Source: Clostridia bacterium (GTDB taxonomy: Bacteria > Bacillota > Clostridia > Oscillospirales > CAG-272). From it: a DNA stretch of 64,000 nt. The stretch lies in contig JAFTJE010000026.1 of NCBI GenBank assembly GCA_017456545.1, positions 1 through 64,000 of the forward strand, given 5' to 3'. The notes beneath the pieces were generated by a model. The model was given only the letters and a program-made list of their open reading frames with translations, did no database searches and was not told the origin of the DNA. This document shows, piece after piece, positions 53,907 through 62,418 of the stretch (its first letter is position 1; each line of letters starts with the position of its first letter). The position numbers and the translations under genes were made by a program.

Positions 53907-55259
53907 ATGAGTTTTAAGAATCAGTATCTTAATGAGCTTATGGAACGCGTTATCAGGAGAAACGCTAATGAGCCCGAATTTCACCAGACAGTAAGGGAGG
54001 TTCTCGAGTCCATCGAGCCCGTAATTGAAAAGCGTCCCGACTATATCACAAGTGGTGTTCTTGAGAGAATGGTAGAGCCTGAAAGAATTATTAAGTTCAG
54101 AGTTCCGTGGGTTGACGACAACGGTAATGTACAGGTTAACCGTGGCTTCAGAATCCAGTTTAACAGTGCTATCGGTCCTTACAAGGGCGGTCTCCGTTTC
54201 CATCCCTCCGTATATGAAGGAATTATTAAGTTCCTTGGCTTTGAGCAGACATTTAAGAACTCTCTTACATCCCTCCCCATGGGTGGCGGTAAGGGTGGCT
54301 CCGACTTTGACCCCCAGGGTAAGAGTGACGGAGAGGTTATGCGTTTCTGCCAGAGCTTTATGACAGAGCTTGCTAAGTACATAGGTGCAGACTGTGATGT
54401 ACCTGCCGGTGATATCGGTGTTGGTGCAAGAGAGGTTGGTTATCTCTTCGGTCAGTATAAGAGACTCCGTAACGAGTTTACAGGCGTTTTGACAGGTAAG
54501 GGTATTCCTTACGGCGGTTCACTTATCCGTCCCGAGGCAACAGGCTTCGGTGCTGTATACTATACAGTAGAAATGCTTAAGTATTTTAAGGATGATATCA
54601 AGGGTAAGACCTTTGCAATCTCCGGCTTCGGTAATGTTGCTTGGGGTACTGTAAAGAAGGTAAATGAGCTTGGTGGTAAGGTAATTACAATCTCCGGTCC
54701 CGACGGCTACATCTACGATCCCGATGGAATCAGCACAGAGGAAAAGGTTAACTATATGCTTGAGATGCGTGCTTCCTGCCGTAACAGAGTTCAGGACTAC
54801 GCAGATAAGTTCGGCGTTGAGTTCTTCCCCGGTCAGAAGCCTTGGGGCGTAAAGGCAGACATTATTATGCCTTGTGCTACACAGAATGAGGTTGGTATGG
54901 CTGAGGCTGAAAAGATTGTTGCTAACGGAATCAAGTATTATGTTGAGGTTTCCAATATGCCTACAACAAATGAGGCTATTGCATACCTTAAAGCTAACGG
55001 CGTTATCGTAGCTCCCTCTAAGGCAGTTAACGCAGGTGGTGTTGCAGTTTCCGGTCTTGAAATGTCCCAGAACTCTATGAGATACAGCTGGACAGCAGAA
55101 GAGGTTGATGCTAAGCTTAAGATGATTATGGCTAACATCTTCGCTAACTCCATCAAGGCAGCTCACGACTATAACCTTGGCGATGACCTTGTTGCAGGTG
55201 CTAATATCGCAGGCTTTATCAAGGTTGCAGAGGCTATGAAGGCTCAGGGCGTTTGCTAA
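53907..55259 (+). CDS. gdhA: Glutamate dehydrogenase (probably NADP-dependent)
   Basis: A 450-residue hexameric-type glutamate dehydrogenase that aminates 2-oxoglutarate. Substrate-site motifs GPYKGGLRFHPSV and SLPMGGGKGGSDFDP hold the catalytic Lys residues; the dinucleotide motif is ISGFGNVAWG near residue 233. Length and the sequence around these motifs fit the biosynthetic NADPH type, though cofactor choice is not certain. Strong promoter, long leader, AAGGAAGG SD. Codon use is that of highly expressed genes. Works with glnA in ammonia assimilation. Confidence 0.95.
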   Translation: MSFKNQYLNELMERVIRRNANEPEFHQTVREVLESIEPVIEKRPDYITSGVLERMVEPERIIKFRVPWVDDNGNVQVNRGFRIQFNSAIGPYKGGLRFHPSVYEGIIKFLGFEQTFKNSLTSLPMGGGKGGSDFDPQGKSDGEVMRFCQSFMTELAKYIGADCDVPAGDIGVGAREVGYLFGQYKRLRNEFTGVLTGKGIPYGGSLIRPEATGFGAVYYTVEMLKYFKDDIKGKTFAISGFGNVAWGTVKKVNELGGKVITISGPDGYIYDPDGISTEEKVNYMLEMRASCRNRVQDYADKFGVEFFPGQKPWGVKADIIMPCATQNEVGMAEAEKIVANGIKYYVEVSNMPTTNEAIAYLKANGVIVAPSKAVNAGGVAVSGLEMSQNSMRYSWTAEEVDAKLKMIMANIFANSIKAAHDYNLGDDLVAGANIAGFIKVAEAMKAQGVC

Positions 55260-55284
55260 TTTCCAAAATATAAAATATAATGAA

Positions 55285-55326
55285 AATACACCTCAAAAGG
55301 GAATCTTTTGGGGTGTATTATTTTTT
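55285..55326. terminator. Bidirectional terminator
   Basis: 15-bp stem AATACACCTCAAAAG against CTTTTGGGGTGTATT, T-run on the plus strand; converging genes. Confidence 0.88.
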
Positions 55327-55524
55327 ATCGCTTCTTCCAATAAAATAATCTGCTGTAACCTTATAAAAGTCGCATAATTTTATTAAATCATCAATTTTTA
55401 ATTCGGCTCTTCCGTCCTCTATATGACTATATCCTTGCTGTGATTTATTTATGATAGTACCAACCTGCTTTTGAGTAAGGTCGTTATCCTCTCTTAAATT
55501 CCTCATTCTTGTTCTGTAATTCAT
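55318..55524 (-). CDS. Small XRE-family repressor (68 aa)
   Basis: A 68-residue single-domain HTH regulator of the Cro/C1 type. The HTH reads DNDLTQKQVGTIINKSQQGYSHIED, shown by its landmarks LTQKQVGTI and QQGYSHIEDGR. A GGAG six bases upstream selects the ATG at 55524. It is divergent from a foreign-looking lipoprotein gene; two identical-format palindromes ACTCA-N5-TGAGT lie in the shared intergenic region, so it probably represses both genes. Confidence 0.85.
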   Translation of the reverse strand: MNYRTRMRNLREDNDLTQKQVGTIINKSQQGYSHIEDGRAELKIDDLIKLCDFYKVTADYFIGRSDKK

Positions 55525-55566
55525 ATTAGTCTCCATTTGCAAATATTATTATTAAAATATTACATT

Positions 55567-55611
55567 ACTCATAAAATGAGTGTTGACAAATACTCAAAGA
55601 TTGAGTATAAT
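55567..55611 (+). promoter_or_regulatory. Lipoprotein promoter with two palindromic operators
   Basis: Promoter TTGACA (55583-55588), 17 bp, TATAAT (55606-55611). Two copies of ACTCA-N5-TGAGT lie at 55567-55581 and 55592-55606, 25 bp apart. The first abuts the -35; the second fills the spacer and touches the -10. A dimeric repressor bound here would block RNA polymerase; the divergent XRE protein is the obvious candidate. Confidence 0.75.
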
Positions 55612-55645
55612 TAGAGTATATATGTGAGAAAATTTGGAGGACAAT

Positions 55646-56542
55646 ATGAATAAGCGAAAAATAATTAAAAGAGTAACAGCTATGCTATTGATTTTTGTAG
55701 TTGTTATTGGTGGAATAGCATGTGGAAATACATCGGACACAACAACCACAACAATGCAAGACCCAAATAACAACAATCAAAATCAAAACCAATATTCTGA
55801 ATTTATTAATTATATATGGAATAACGAATCTTTCAAAAACGAGGATCCCAGCAAAACTAAACCTCACCCTTATCAATTCCTTGAAGAAGAAGGTTACGAC
55901 ATCTCTCAAATTAAAAATGGAAACTTGAAATGTTTTACCAGTAGTTTTGTAAAAGACACTGAGCCAAACAATCTTTACTTAACAGTTAGAGTTGAAACTA
56001 AAGCAGATGCTCCATATTACACAAACTATCTTTTAAAATACACTTTAACAGACAAAGAAATGAAAGATTATTTAAAGTTACACAATGGTTTTTATGTTGA
56101 AGCCTTGCTTGCAAACCAAGCAATTGATATGCTTAAAAATCCTGAAGTTGTTAATGAAAGCAGAATAACTGTTGAAGCTTATGATGGCCTCCTTAAAGCA
56201 TTTAAAAAAGATGAGTTCGTTTCAAATCTCCTTAATGGTGATAATGTTAGTGAATTTATTTTGTTAGATATCAATAAAACAGATTGGACTTTTAATGTTT
56301 TATTATTAGGAGAATTTAGAATTGGCAACTACATGACAAATTCTTCTTACATAGCAGAAGCAACAGTTTCTGAAGGAAGTGAATTTATTAGAATAGATAA
56401 CAATGGAGTTTTATACAAACCAACAAATTCCATATGGTTGAAAGAAGAACTTAACACAGCAACTGCCGAAAAATCTAAAATGATTCAAACAGACACAACT
56501 AACAACCATTACAATTCTTTAAGAAATGAATTAAACAAATAA
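55646..56542 (+). CDS. Lipoprotein of unknown family with foreign codon use
   Basis: A 298-residue secreted lipoprotein: basic start MNKRKIIKR, hydrophobic core, and lipobox GIAC with Cys26. A low-complexity linker of Thr, Asn and Gln follows (TTTTTMQDPNNNNQNQNQ). The mature part has no domain I know. Base and codon use differ from all neighbours: glutamine is CAA and asparagine AAC/AAT in A-rich runs, and overall GC is lower. This suggests horizontal transfer. GGAGG at a seven-base spacing selects the ATG at 55646. Controlled by the palindromic operators upstream. Confidence 0.78.
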   Translation: MNKRKIIKRVTAMLLIFVVVIGGIACGNTSDTTTTTMQDPNNNNQNQNQYSEFINYIWNNESFKNEDPSKTKPHPYQFLEEEGYDISQIKNGNLKCFTSSFVKDTEPNNLYLTVRVETKADAPYYTNYLLKYTLTDKEMKDYLKLHNGFYVEALLANQAIDMLKNPEVVNESRITVEAYDGLLKAFKKDEFVSNLLNGDNVSEFILLDINKTDWTFNVLLLGEFRIGNYMTNSSYIAEATVSEGSEFIRIDNNGVLYKPTNSIWLKEELNTATAEKSKMIQTDTTNNHYNSLRNELNK

Positions 56543-56545
56543 ACT

Positions 56546-56623
56546 TTAAAAAGAACGAATTAATGATATGCACCTCCAAAAGTGTCTGACTTTTGTGTTT
56601 ACTTCATAATCGTTCTTTTTTAT
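56546..56623 (+). terminator. Complex terminator of the lipoprotein gene
   Basis: An outer imperfect stem AAAAAGAACGA against TCGTTCTTTTTT encloses an inner hairpin CAAAAGT/ACTTTTG; T-run follows. Confidence 0.7.
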
Positions 56624-56658
56624 TTATTAAATTTATTTAATAATTTTCTTAAAAAGTA

Positions 56659-56687
56659 TTCAATTTATTGCATTTATATGGTAGAAT
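56659..56687 (+). promoter_or_regulatory. Promoter of the dehydrogenase/TIM-barrel operon
   Basis: TTCAAT (56659-56664), 17 bp, TAGAAT (56682-56687) with extended TGG. Confidence 0.65.
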
Positions 56688-56718
56688 GTACTTGAATTTT
56701 AATTACATGGAGGTAATT

Positions 56719-57849
56719 ATGGAAAAGGTAAGATACGGTATTATAGGCGTGGGCACACAGGGTGGCTATTATCTTAACGGACTCTTTATGTCCGGTAAGG
56801 CGGAAAACTGTGAAATTACAGCCCTTTGCGATATTGATGATAATAAGCTTGAGGCATTAAAAAAGGATTTTGCAGGCAAGGATATCCATTTCTACAAAGA
56901 CTACAAAGAAATGATTTTAAGCGGTGATGTTGACGCCGTTATGATAGAGGTTCCTCACTATCTTCATCCGGAAATCAGCATTTTTGCCCTTGAGCACGGT
57001 GTGAATGTTCTTTGCGAGAAGCCTGCAGGAGTTTATACAAAGCAGGTTAAGGAAATGAATGCTGCTGCTGAAAAATCGGATAAAATTTTTACAATTATGT
57101 TCAACCAGAGAACTAACTGTGTATACAGAAAAATGCGTGAAATCGTAACAGGTGGAGAAATCGGTAATGTACGCCGTGTAAACTGGATTATTACCAACTG
57201 GTACAGACCCCAGGCATACTATAACAGCTCCTCCTGGAGAGCAACCTGGGAGGGTGAGGGTGGAGGCGTTCTTATGAATCAGTGTCCCCATCAGCTCGAC
57301 CTTATTCAGTGGGTTATCGGTATGATGCCATCAAGGATTCGTTCCTTTATGAGCTTTGGTAAGTATCATAAGATTGAGGTTGAGGATGAGGTTACATCCT
57401 ACCTCGAATATGAAAACGGTGCAACAGGCGTATTTATAACCACAACTGCTGAGTGTGGAGGAACTAACCGTTTTGAGGTTGTAGGTGATAAGGGTAAGTT
57501 GGTTTGTGAGAACGACAAGCTGACTCTTACTAAGCTTGCTATGAGTGAAGGCGAATTCAGTGCTACCAATGATGTTATGTTTGCAGAGCCTGAAAAGACA
57601 ATCTCCGAGGTGGAAACAGATGGCTCCAACCTTCAGCATATTGGTATTATCAATAACTTTACAAACGCTATCCTTGGTAAGGAAAAGCTTTTTGTAGACG
57701 GTAAAGAGGGTATTAACGGAGTACAGATTATGGACGCTATGCTTCTTTCCGGCTTTTTAGGTGGTAAGGAGGTATCTCTCCCTATTGATGATGATTTATT
57801 CCTTTCCGAGCTTAATAAAAAAATAGAAGAGGCAAGAAAAGAGGCGTAA
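56719..57849 (+). CDS. Gfo/Idh/MocA family oxidoreductase 1
   Basis: A 376-residue NAD(P)-dependent sugar dehydrogenase-like protein, cytoplasmic. The Rossmann motif GIIGVGTQGG is at the N-terminus; the catalytic CEKPAG (Lys) lies near residue 114 and GGVLMNQCPHQLDLIQW gives the D..H motif near 195. GGAGG selects the ATG at 56719; the frame is open upstream. It is the first gene of a tight three-gene operon with a second family member and a double TIM-barrel protein. It probably oxidises or reduces a sugar at C3; exact substrate unknown. Confidence 0.9.
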   Translation: MEKVRYGIIGVGTQGGYYLNGLFMSGKAENCEITALCDIDDNKLEALKKDFAGKDIHFYKDYKEMILSGDVDAVMIEVPHYLHPEISIFALEHGVNVLCEKPAGVYTKQVKEMNAAAEKSDKIFTIMFNQRTNCVYRKMREIVTGGEIGNVRRVNWIITNWYRPQAYYNSSSWRATWEGEGGGVLMNQCPHQLDLIQWVIGMMPSRIRSFMSFGKYHKIEVEDEVTSYLEYENGATGVFITTTAECGGTNRFEVVGDKGKLVCENDKLTLTKLAMSEGEFSATNDVMFAEPEKTISEVETDGSNLQHIGIINNFTNAILGKEKLFVDGKEGINGVQIMDAMLLSGFLGGKEVSLPIDDDLFLSELNKKIEEARKEA

Positions 57850-57850
57850 A

Positions 57851-58825
57851 ATGAAAAGTGCGATTATTGGACTTGGCGTTATAGCCGAGGTCCACATAGA
57901 GGTACTTAAAAATATAGGTGCAGATATTACCTGTGTATGCGATATAGATATGGATAAAGCAGAAGAATTTGTTTCTGCTCATAACATAAAATGTAAAATC
58001 TATACCGATTACAAGGAAATGCTTGATAATGAGAGAATAGATATTGTACATATTTGCACGCCTCATTATCTGCACGCAGAAATGTGTGTCTTTGCTCTTA
58101 ACAGGGATATAAATGTTCTTTGTGAAAAGCCACTCTGCATTAAAAAAGAAGAAATAGAAGAAATCTGCAATGCTGTGATAAATTCAAAGGCTCAGCTTGG
58201 CGTATGCTTGCAGAACCGTTATACTAACATCAATATGTATGTTAAGGAGCTTGTTTCTAAGGAAAAGGTTATAGACGGCTTTGGAGCAGTGCTTTGGTGC
58301 AGAGATAAGAATTACTACGAAAGTGCAGATTGGAGAGGCAAATGGGCTACCGAGGGTGGTGGTGCAGTAATAAATCAGGCACTCCACACCTTAGATTTGC
58401 TCCAGTGGTTCTGTGGTATGCCTCAATCAGTAAACGGCAGCATTTTTAATGTTAACCACGATTATATAGAGGTTGAGGATAGTGCAAGAGCAAGATTTGT
58501 TTATGATAAAGGCGTGTTTGAATTTTACGCATCTGTATCTCATAATCAAGATTTTGCAATACAGATAATGCTTATTACAGAGGATAAAAGGATTGTAATA
58601 ACCGATAAAAATCTGATAGTAAACGGACAGTCTATGGCATTTGAAACCATTAAAACGCAGAATGTCAAGGAATGCTACGGCAACGGTCATATGAATCTTA
58701 TTGCAGATTTTTATGACTGTGTAAAAAATAACAGGCATTTTGAAATTGATGCTTTCGAGGGCTCAAAGGTTATTAAGCTTACTCTCGGAATTTATGAATC
58801 AAAGGGAAAAACCATTGAATTATAG
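57851..58825 (+). CDS. Gfo/Idh/MocA family oxidoreductase 2
   Basis: A 324-residue paralogue of the preceding gene, starting one base after its stop. It keeps the Rossmann motif IIGLGVIAEVH, the CEKPLC catalytic Lys motif and GGAVINQALHTLDLLQWF. Sequence between motifs is clearly different from the first enzyme, so the two should act on different steps, for example initial oxidation and final reduction, recycling the cofactor. The next gene starts nine bases downstream. Confidence 0.9.
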   Translation: MKSAIIGLGVIAEVHIEVLKNIGADITCVCDIDMDKAEEFVSAHNIKCKIYTDYKEMLDNERIDIVHICTPHYLHAEMCVFALNRDINVLCEKPLCIKKEEIEEICNAVINSKAQLGVCLQNRYTNINMYVKELVSKEKVIDGFGAVLWCRDKNYYESADWRGKWATEGGGAVINQALHTLDLLQWFCGMPQSVNGSIFNVNHDYIEVEDSARARFVYDKGVFEFYASVSHNQDFAIQIMLITEDKRIVITDKNLIVNGQSMAFETIKTQNVKECYGNGHMNLIADFYDCVKNNRHFEIDAFEGSKVIKLTLGIYESKGKTIEL

Positions 58826-58833
58826 GTGATATT

Positions 58834-60462
58834 ATGAATAATTGTGTTATGCTTTGTGCCTTCGCAGACGAGGCAGATAAGCTTATAGTAAATCAGATAG
58901 ATGCACTTAAAGGCAATAAAATAGATTTTCTTGAAATCCGTGGAGTTGACGGTACCAATATAGCAGATATTACTGTGGAAAAGGCAAAGGAGCTTAAAGA
59001 GCTTTTTGACAAAAACAGTATTAAGGTATGGTCAATTGGCTCACCTATTGGAAAATGTAATATTAATGACGATTTTGCCGTAGAGCTTAAAAGATTCGAG
59101 CATGTGCTTGAAATAGCCGTTGTCCTCGGTGCAGAAAATATAAGAATTTTCAGCTTCTACGGAACAAACGGTGAGGAGCAGTATGAAAATGAGGTTATAT
59201 CCCGTCTTAAGGAATTTGCTTCCTTGGCGAAGGAAAAGAATGTAACCCTCTGCCACGAAAACGAAAAGGATATTTTTGGCGAACAGACAGAAAATTGTGT
59301 AAGAATACATAGAGCTATTCCGGAAATCAAGGCTGTGTTTGACCCTGCTAATTTTGTACAGGCAAATGTAGACCCAATAGAGGCATGGGAAGAGCTTAAG
59401 CCTTATGTAAAATACTTACATATAAAGGATGCTGATTCAGAAGGCAAAAATGTTGTTGCCGGTGACGGCATAGGAAAGCTTGGAGAAATTATAAAAGCTT
59501 TTTCCAAGCAGGGGGGTGGAGTAATTACCCTTGAACCCCATCTTGTAAGCTTTGTTGGTCTTAATGCTCTTGAAAAGGACGGTAAGACTGATAAAAATGT
59601 TGGTGGAATATCCTTCGCTAATGACAGAGAGGCATTTGATACCGATGTAACAGCGGTAAGAAAAATTTTGGACACCTACGGTGTAAAGGAGAATACAAAA
59701 GTGAAAATCGGAGCACAGTTATATACTGTAAGGGAGTATATGCAGACTAAGAAGAATCTGGCAGCTACCCTTAAGAAAATTGCTGATATGGGCTATAAGT
59801 ATGTTCAGGTATCCGGAACATGTAAATTCAGTGCAAGATGGATGGACAAGCAGCTTAAGAAAAACGGTCTTATCTGTCCCTTGACACATTATGACCGTAA
59901 TAAAATATATAAGAAGACAGAGCAGACTATTAAGAAGCATAAGAGATTCGGTTGTGATCATATCGGTATAGGCTACGCACCTCTTGACAGCAGAGAGCAT
60001 TTTGACGAGTTTTATGAGTCTGCTTATCCTGCAGCTATGAAGATAAGAGATAACGGTATGCAGCTTATGTACCATAACCATAATTTTGAGTTTGAAAACA
60101 AGATTGGTGACGAGTACATAATGGATGTATTATGCCGTGAATTTGCTCCCGAGGAGCTTGGAGTTACTCTCGATGTATATTGGGCTAAATTTGCCGGTAG
60201 AGATCCCGTAGAGGAAATCTTGAAAATAGGCAAGAGAATTTCCTGTGCTCACTTGAAGGACCTTGTAGAATGTGAGGATGGAACAAAGAGGTTCGGTTAT
60301 ATCGGCGAGGGCGTTCTTGACTTTGATAAGATTATTGAGGCTCTCGAATCGGTAGGAACAGAATACGCCTTTGTAGAGCAGGATGACTGCTACGGGGCAG
60401 ATCCCTTTGACTGTCTTAAGAAGAGCTACGATTACTTAAAATCAAAAGGCTACAATATATAA
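58834..60462 (+). CDS. Fused double TIM-barrel protein (two xylose-isomerase-like/AP2Ec domains)
   Basis: A 542-residue protein made of two sugar-phosphate isomerase/epimerase-like barrels (COG1082). Domain 1 (about 1-280) has probable metal ligands Glu142, Asp170, His196 and Glu234 (in CHENE, FDPAN, YLHIKD, TLEPH). Domain 2 (about 290-542) has Asp447, His473 and Glu515 with an MYHNHNFEF motif. Each barrel alone is a normal full-length family member. An SD-like AAAGGAG at 59685-59691 precedes an in-frame GTG at 59701 that would start domain 2 as a separate protein. Together with the two dehydrogenases it suggests a lyase plus hydratase pair acting on 3-keto sugars. Confidence 0.85.
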   Translation: MNNCVMLCAFADEADKLIVNQIDALKGNKIDFLEIRGVDGTNIADITVEKAKELKELFDKNSIKVWSIGSPIGKCNINDDFAVELKRFEHVLEIAVVLGAENIRIFSFYGTNGEEQYENEVISRLKEFASLAKEKNVTLCHENEKDIFGEQTENCVRIHRAIPEIKAVFDPANFVQANVDPIEAWEELKPYVKYLHIKDADSEGKNVVAGDGIGKLGEIIKAFSKQGGGVITLEPHLVSFVGLNALEKDGKTDKNVGGISFANDREAFDTDVTAVRKILDTYGVKENTKVKIGAQLYTVREYMQTKKNLAATLKKIADMGYKYVQVSGTCKFSARWMDKQLKKNGLICPLTHYDRNKIYKKTEQTIKKHKRFGCDHIGIGYAPLDSREHFDEFYESAYPAAMKIRDNGMQLMYHNHNFEFENKIGDEYIMDVLCREFAPEELGVTLDVYWAKFAGRDPVEEILKIGKRISCAHLKDLVECEDGTKRFGYIGEGVLDFDKIIEALESVGTEYAFVEQDDCYGADPFDCLKKSYDYLKSKGYNI

Positions 60463-60466
60463 AATA

Positions 60467-60497
60467 TAAAATCCGATGCGTTTCGCATCGGATTTTT
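60467..60497. terminator. Bidirectional terminator
   Basis: Stem AAATCCGATGCG/CGCATCGGATTT with a three-base loop, between the operon and converging clpX. Confidence 0.9.
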
Positions 60498-60500
60498 ATG

Positions 60501-61757
60501 TTAAATAATATATTCCGGCTCGGCCCTTTCGGTTATACATTTTTCTGTAATAATAACCTTTTTAATATCCTTACGGGAGGGAATTTCATACATAATGTCG
60601 TTCATAATTTCCTCCATAATGGAACGAAGACCTCTTGCACCGGTTTTACGGTCAATAGATTTTTCGGCTACTGCCTTAAGTGCGGATTCATCAAAATCTA
60701 TTTCCACATTATCCATCTCAAAAAGCTTCTTATACTGCTTAATAATAGAGTTTTTAGGCTCTTTGAGTATTTTTACGAGAGCATCCTTATCAAGATTTTC
60801 AAGACCGCATATAACGGGAAGTCTGCCTACAAGCTCGGGGATAAGACCGTATTTAACTATATCATGGGCTGTAACATCCTCATATATTTTGGTGTCGTCT
60901 TCGTCCTTCTTGCTCTTGACATCACCACCAAAGCCCATTAACTGCTTACCCTTACGAGCCTTAACAATATCCTTGAGACCGTCAAAGGCACCACCACATA
61001 TAAAGAGTATATTTTCTGTGTTGATTTTTATAAATTCCTGGTTTGGATGCTTTCTTCCACCTTGGGGAGGAACATTCGAGACAGTGCCCTCAAGAATTTT
61101 AAGGAGAGCCTGCTGTACACCCTCACCGGAAACATCACGGGTAATGGAACGGTTTTCACTTTTTCTTGAAATCTTATCAATTTCGTCTATATATATAATA
61201 CCTTTTTCCGCCTTGTTGACATCAAAGTCTGCAGCCTGTATAAGACGGAGGAGAATATTCTCGACATCCTCACCTACATAACCGGCCTCGGTAAGAGTTG
61301 TAGCATCGGCGATAGCAAATGGAACCTTTAATGCTTTTGCAAGAGTTTGAGCAAGATATGTCTTGCCGACGCCTGTAGGCCCAAGAAGGAGAACATTACT
61401 TTTCTGGATATCTACATCGTGATTTCCTTCTCCCTTAGCCTTTTCCTCGTTATAGAGAATCCTCTTATAATGATTATATATTGCAACGCTTAAGGTCTTT
61501 TTTGCCTTATCCTGACCGATTACATATTCGTCAAGCATTTCCTTGATTTCTATGGGGGTAGGAAGAGTTGAAAGAGTAATTTTATCCTCGTTTTCCAAAT
61601 TTTTCTCCTGCTCTACGGAATTATATTCATCTATTATCATAGAGCAGGTAGTGGCACATTCGTCACAAATATAAGCCTTTCCGTCGGGGGCAGGAATAAG
61701 TATTTCTACCTGGTCCTCATTCCTTCCGCAAAAGGAGCATTTTCTTTTATCATTCAT
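60501..61757 (-). CDS. clpX: ATP-dependent Clp protease ATP-binding subunit ClpX
   Basis: A 418-residue AAA+ unfoldase that feeds substrates into ClpP. The N-terminal zinc-binding domain has Cys7, Cys10, Cys31 and Cys34; Walker A GPTGVGKT is at 126-133, Walker [11 protein letters not shown] near 190, and the sensor [10 protein letters not shown] near the C-terminus. It follows clpP by one base in the usual tig-clpP-clpX order. Confidence 0.97.
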   Translation of the reverse strand: MNDKRKCSFCGRNEDQVEILIPAPDGKAYICDECATTCSMIIDEYNSVEQEKNLENEDKITLSTLPTPIEIKEMLDEYVIGQDKAKKTLSVAIYNHYKRILYNEEKAKGEGNHDVDIQKSNVLLLGPTGVGKTYLAQTLAKALKVPFAIADATTLTEAGYVGEDVENILLRLIQAADFDVNKAEKGIIYIDEIDKISRKSENRSITRDVSGEGVQQALLKILEGTVSNVPPQGGRKHPNQEFIKINTENILFICGGAFDGLKDIVKARKGKQLMGFGGDVKSKKDEDDTKIYEDVTAHDIVKYGLIPELVGRLPVICGLENLDKDALVKILKEPKNSIIKQYKKLFEMDNVEIDFDESALKAVAEKSIDRKTGARGLRSIMEEIMNDIMYEIPSRKDIKKVIITEKCITERAEPEYII

Positions 61758-61758
61758 A

Positions 61759-62342
61759 TCAGTCTCTCTTGCTAATTACCTTATCTACAAGTCCGTATTC
61801 CATAGCAGACTGTGCACTCATAAAGTTATCTCTTTCTGTATCTCTTTCAATAACATCAAGGGGCTGATTTGTATTGCTTGCCAATATCTTATTAAGTGTT
61901 TCTCTTGTTTTTAAGATGTGATCAGCGTGAATCTTAATATCGGTAGCCTGGCCCTTAGCACCTCCAAGAGGCTGATGAATCATAATTTCGCTGTTGGGAA
62001 GAGCAAAACGCTTACCCTTTGCACCACTGGAGAGTAAGAAGGCACCCATGCTTGCCGCCATACCGATACAAATAGTGGAAACATCGCACTTGATATAATT
62101 CATGGTGTCGTAAATAGCCATTCCGGCACTAACACTTCCTCCGGGGCTGTTAATATATAAATTAATATCCTTATCGGGGTCCTGAGCCTCAAGGAAGAGA
62201 AGCTGTGCTACAACCAGTGATGCTGTTGTATCGTTTACCTCATCACAAGGAAAACTATTCTGTCCTCTAAAAGTCTTGAATAAATATCGTAGGACCTTTC
62301 ACCTCTGTTGGTTTGCTCTACGACCATAGGAACATATGCCAT
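61759..62342 (-). CDS. clpP: ATP-dependent Clp protease proteolytic subunit ClpP, with a one-base frameshift
   Basis: The family N-terminus [20 protein letters not shown] starts at 62342 after AGGAGG and runs to RIVFL. The frame then shifts and stops (VMR-stop). Restoring one base in the run near 62247-62248 (TTCCTTGTGATGAG, expected TTCCTTTGTGATGAG) yields [18 protein letters not shown] and a 194-residue ClpP, the normal length. The catalytic Ser ([10 protein letters not shown]), His (MIHQPLGG) and a later Asp are in the second frame. As written no full protease is made; the remaining 120-residue frame keeps the active site but lacks the N-terminal third. Confidence 0.88.
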
Positions 62343-62368
62343 ATATAAATCCTCCTTTTTATTCGAAA

Positions 62369-62400
62369 TTACCGCTGCATATCAGAATAGGCAGCGGTAA
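62369..62400 (-). terminator. Hairpin between tig and clpP
   Basis: A perfect 10-bp stem TTACCGCTGC/GCAGCGGTAA with a 12-base loop. On the minus strand it is followed by TTTCGAA, not a real T-run, so it may be a weak attenuator or a processing site rather than a full terminator. Confidence 0.6.
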
Positions 62401-62418
62401 AATCAAATGATATTATAA

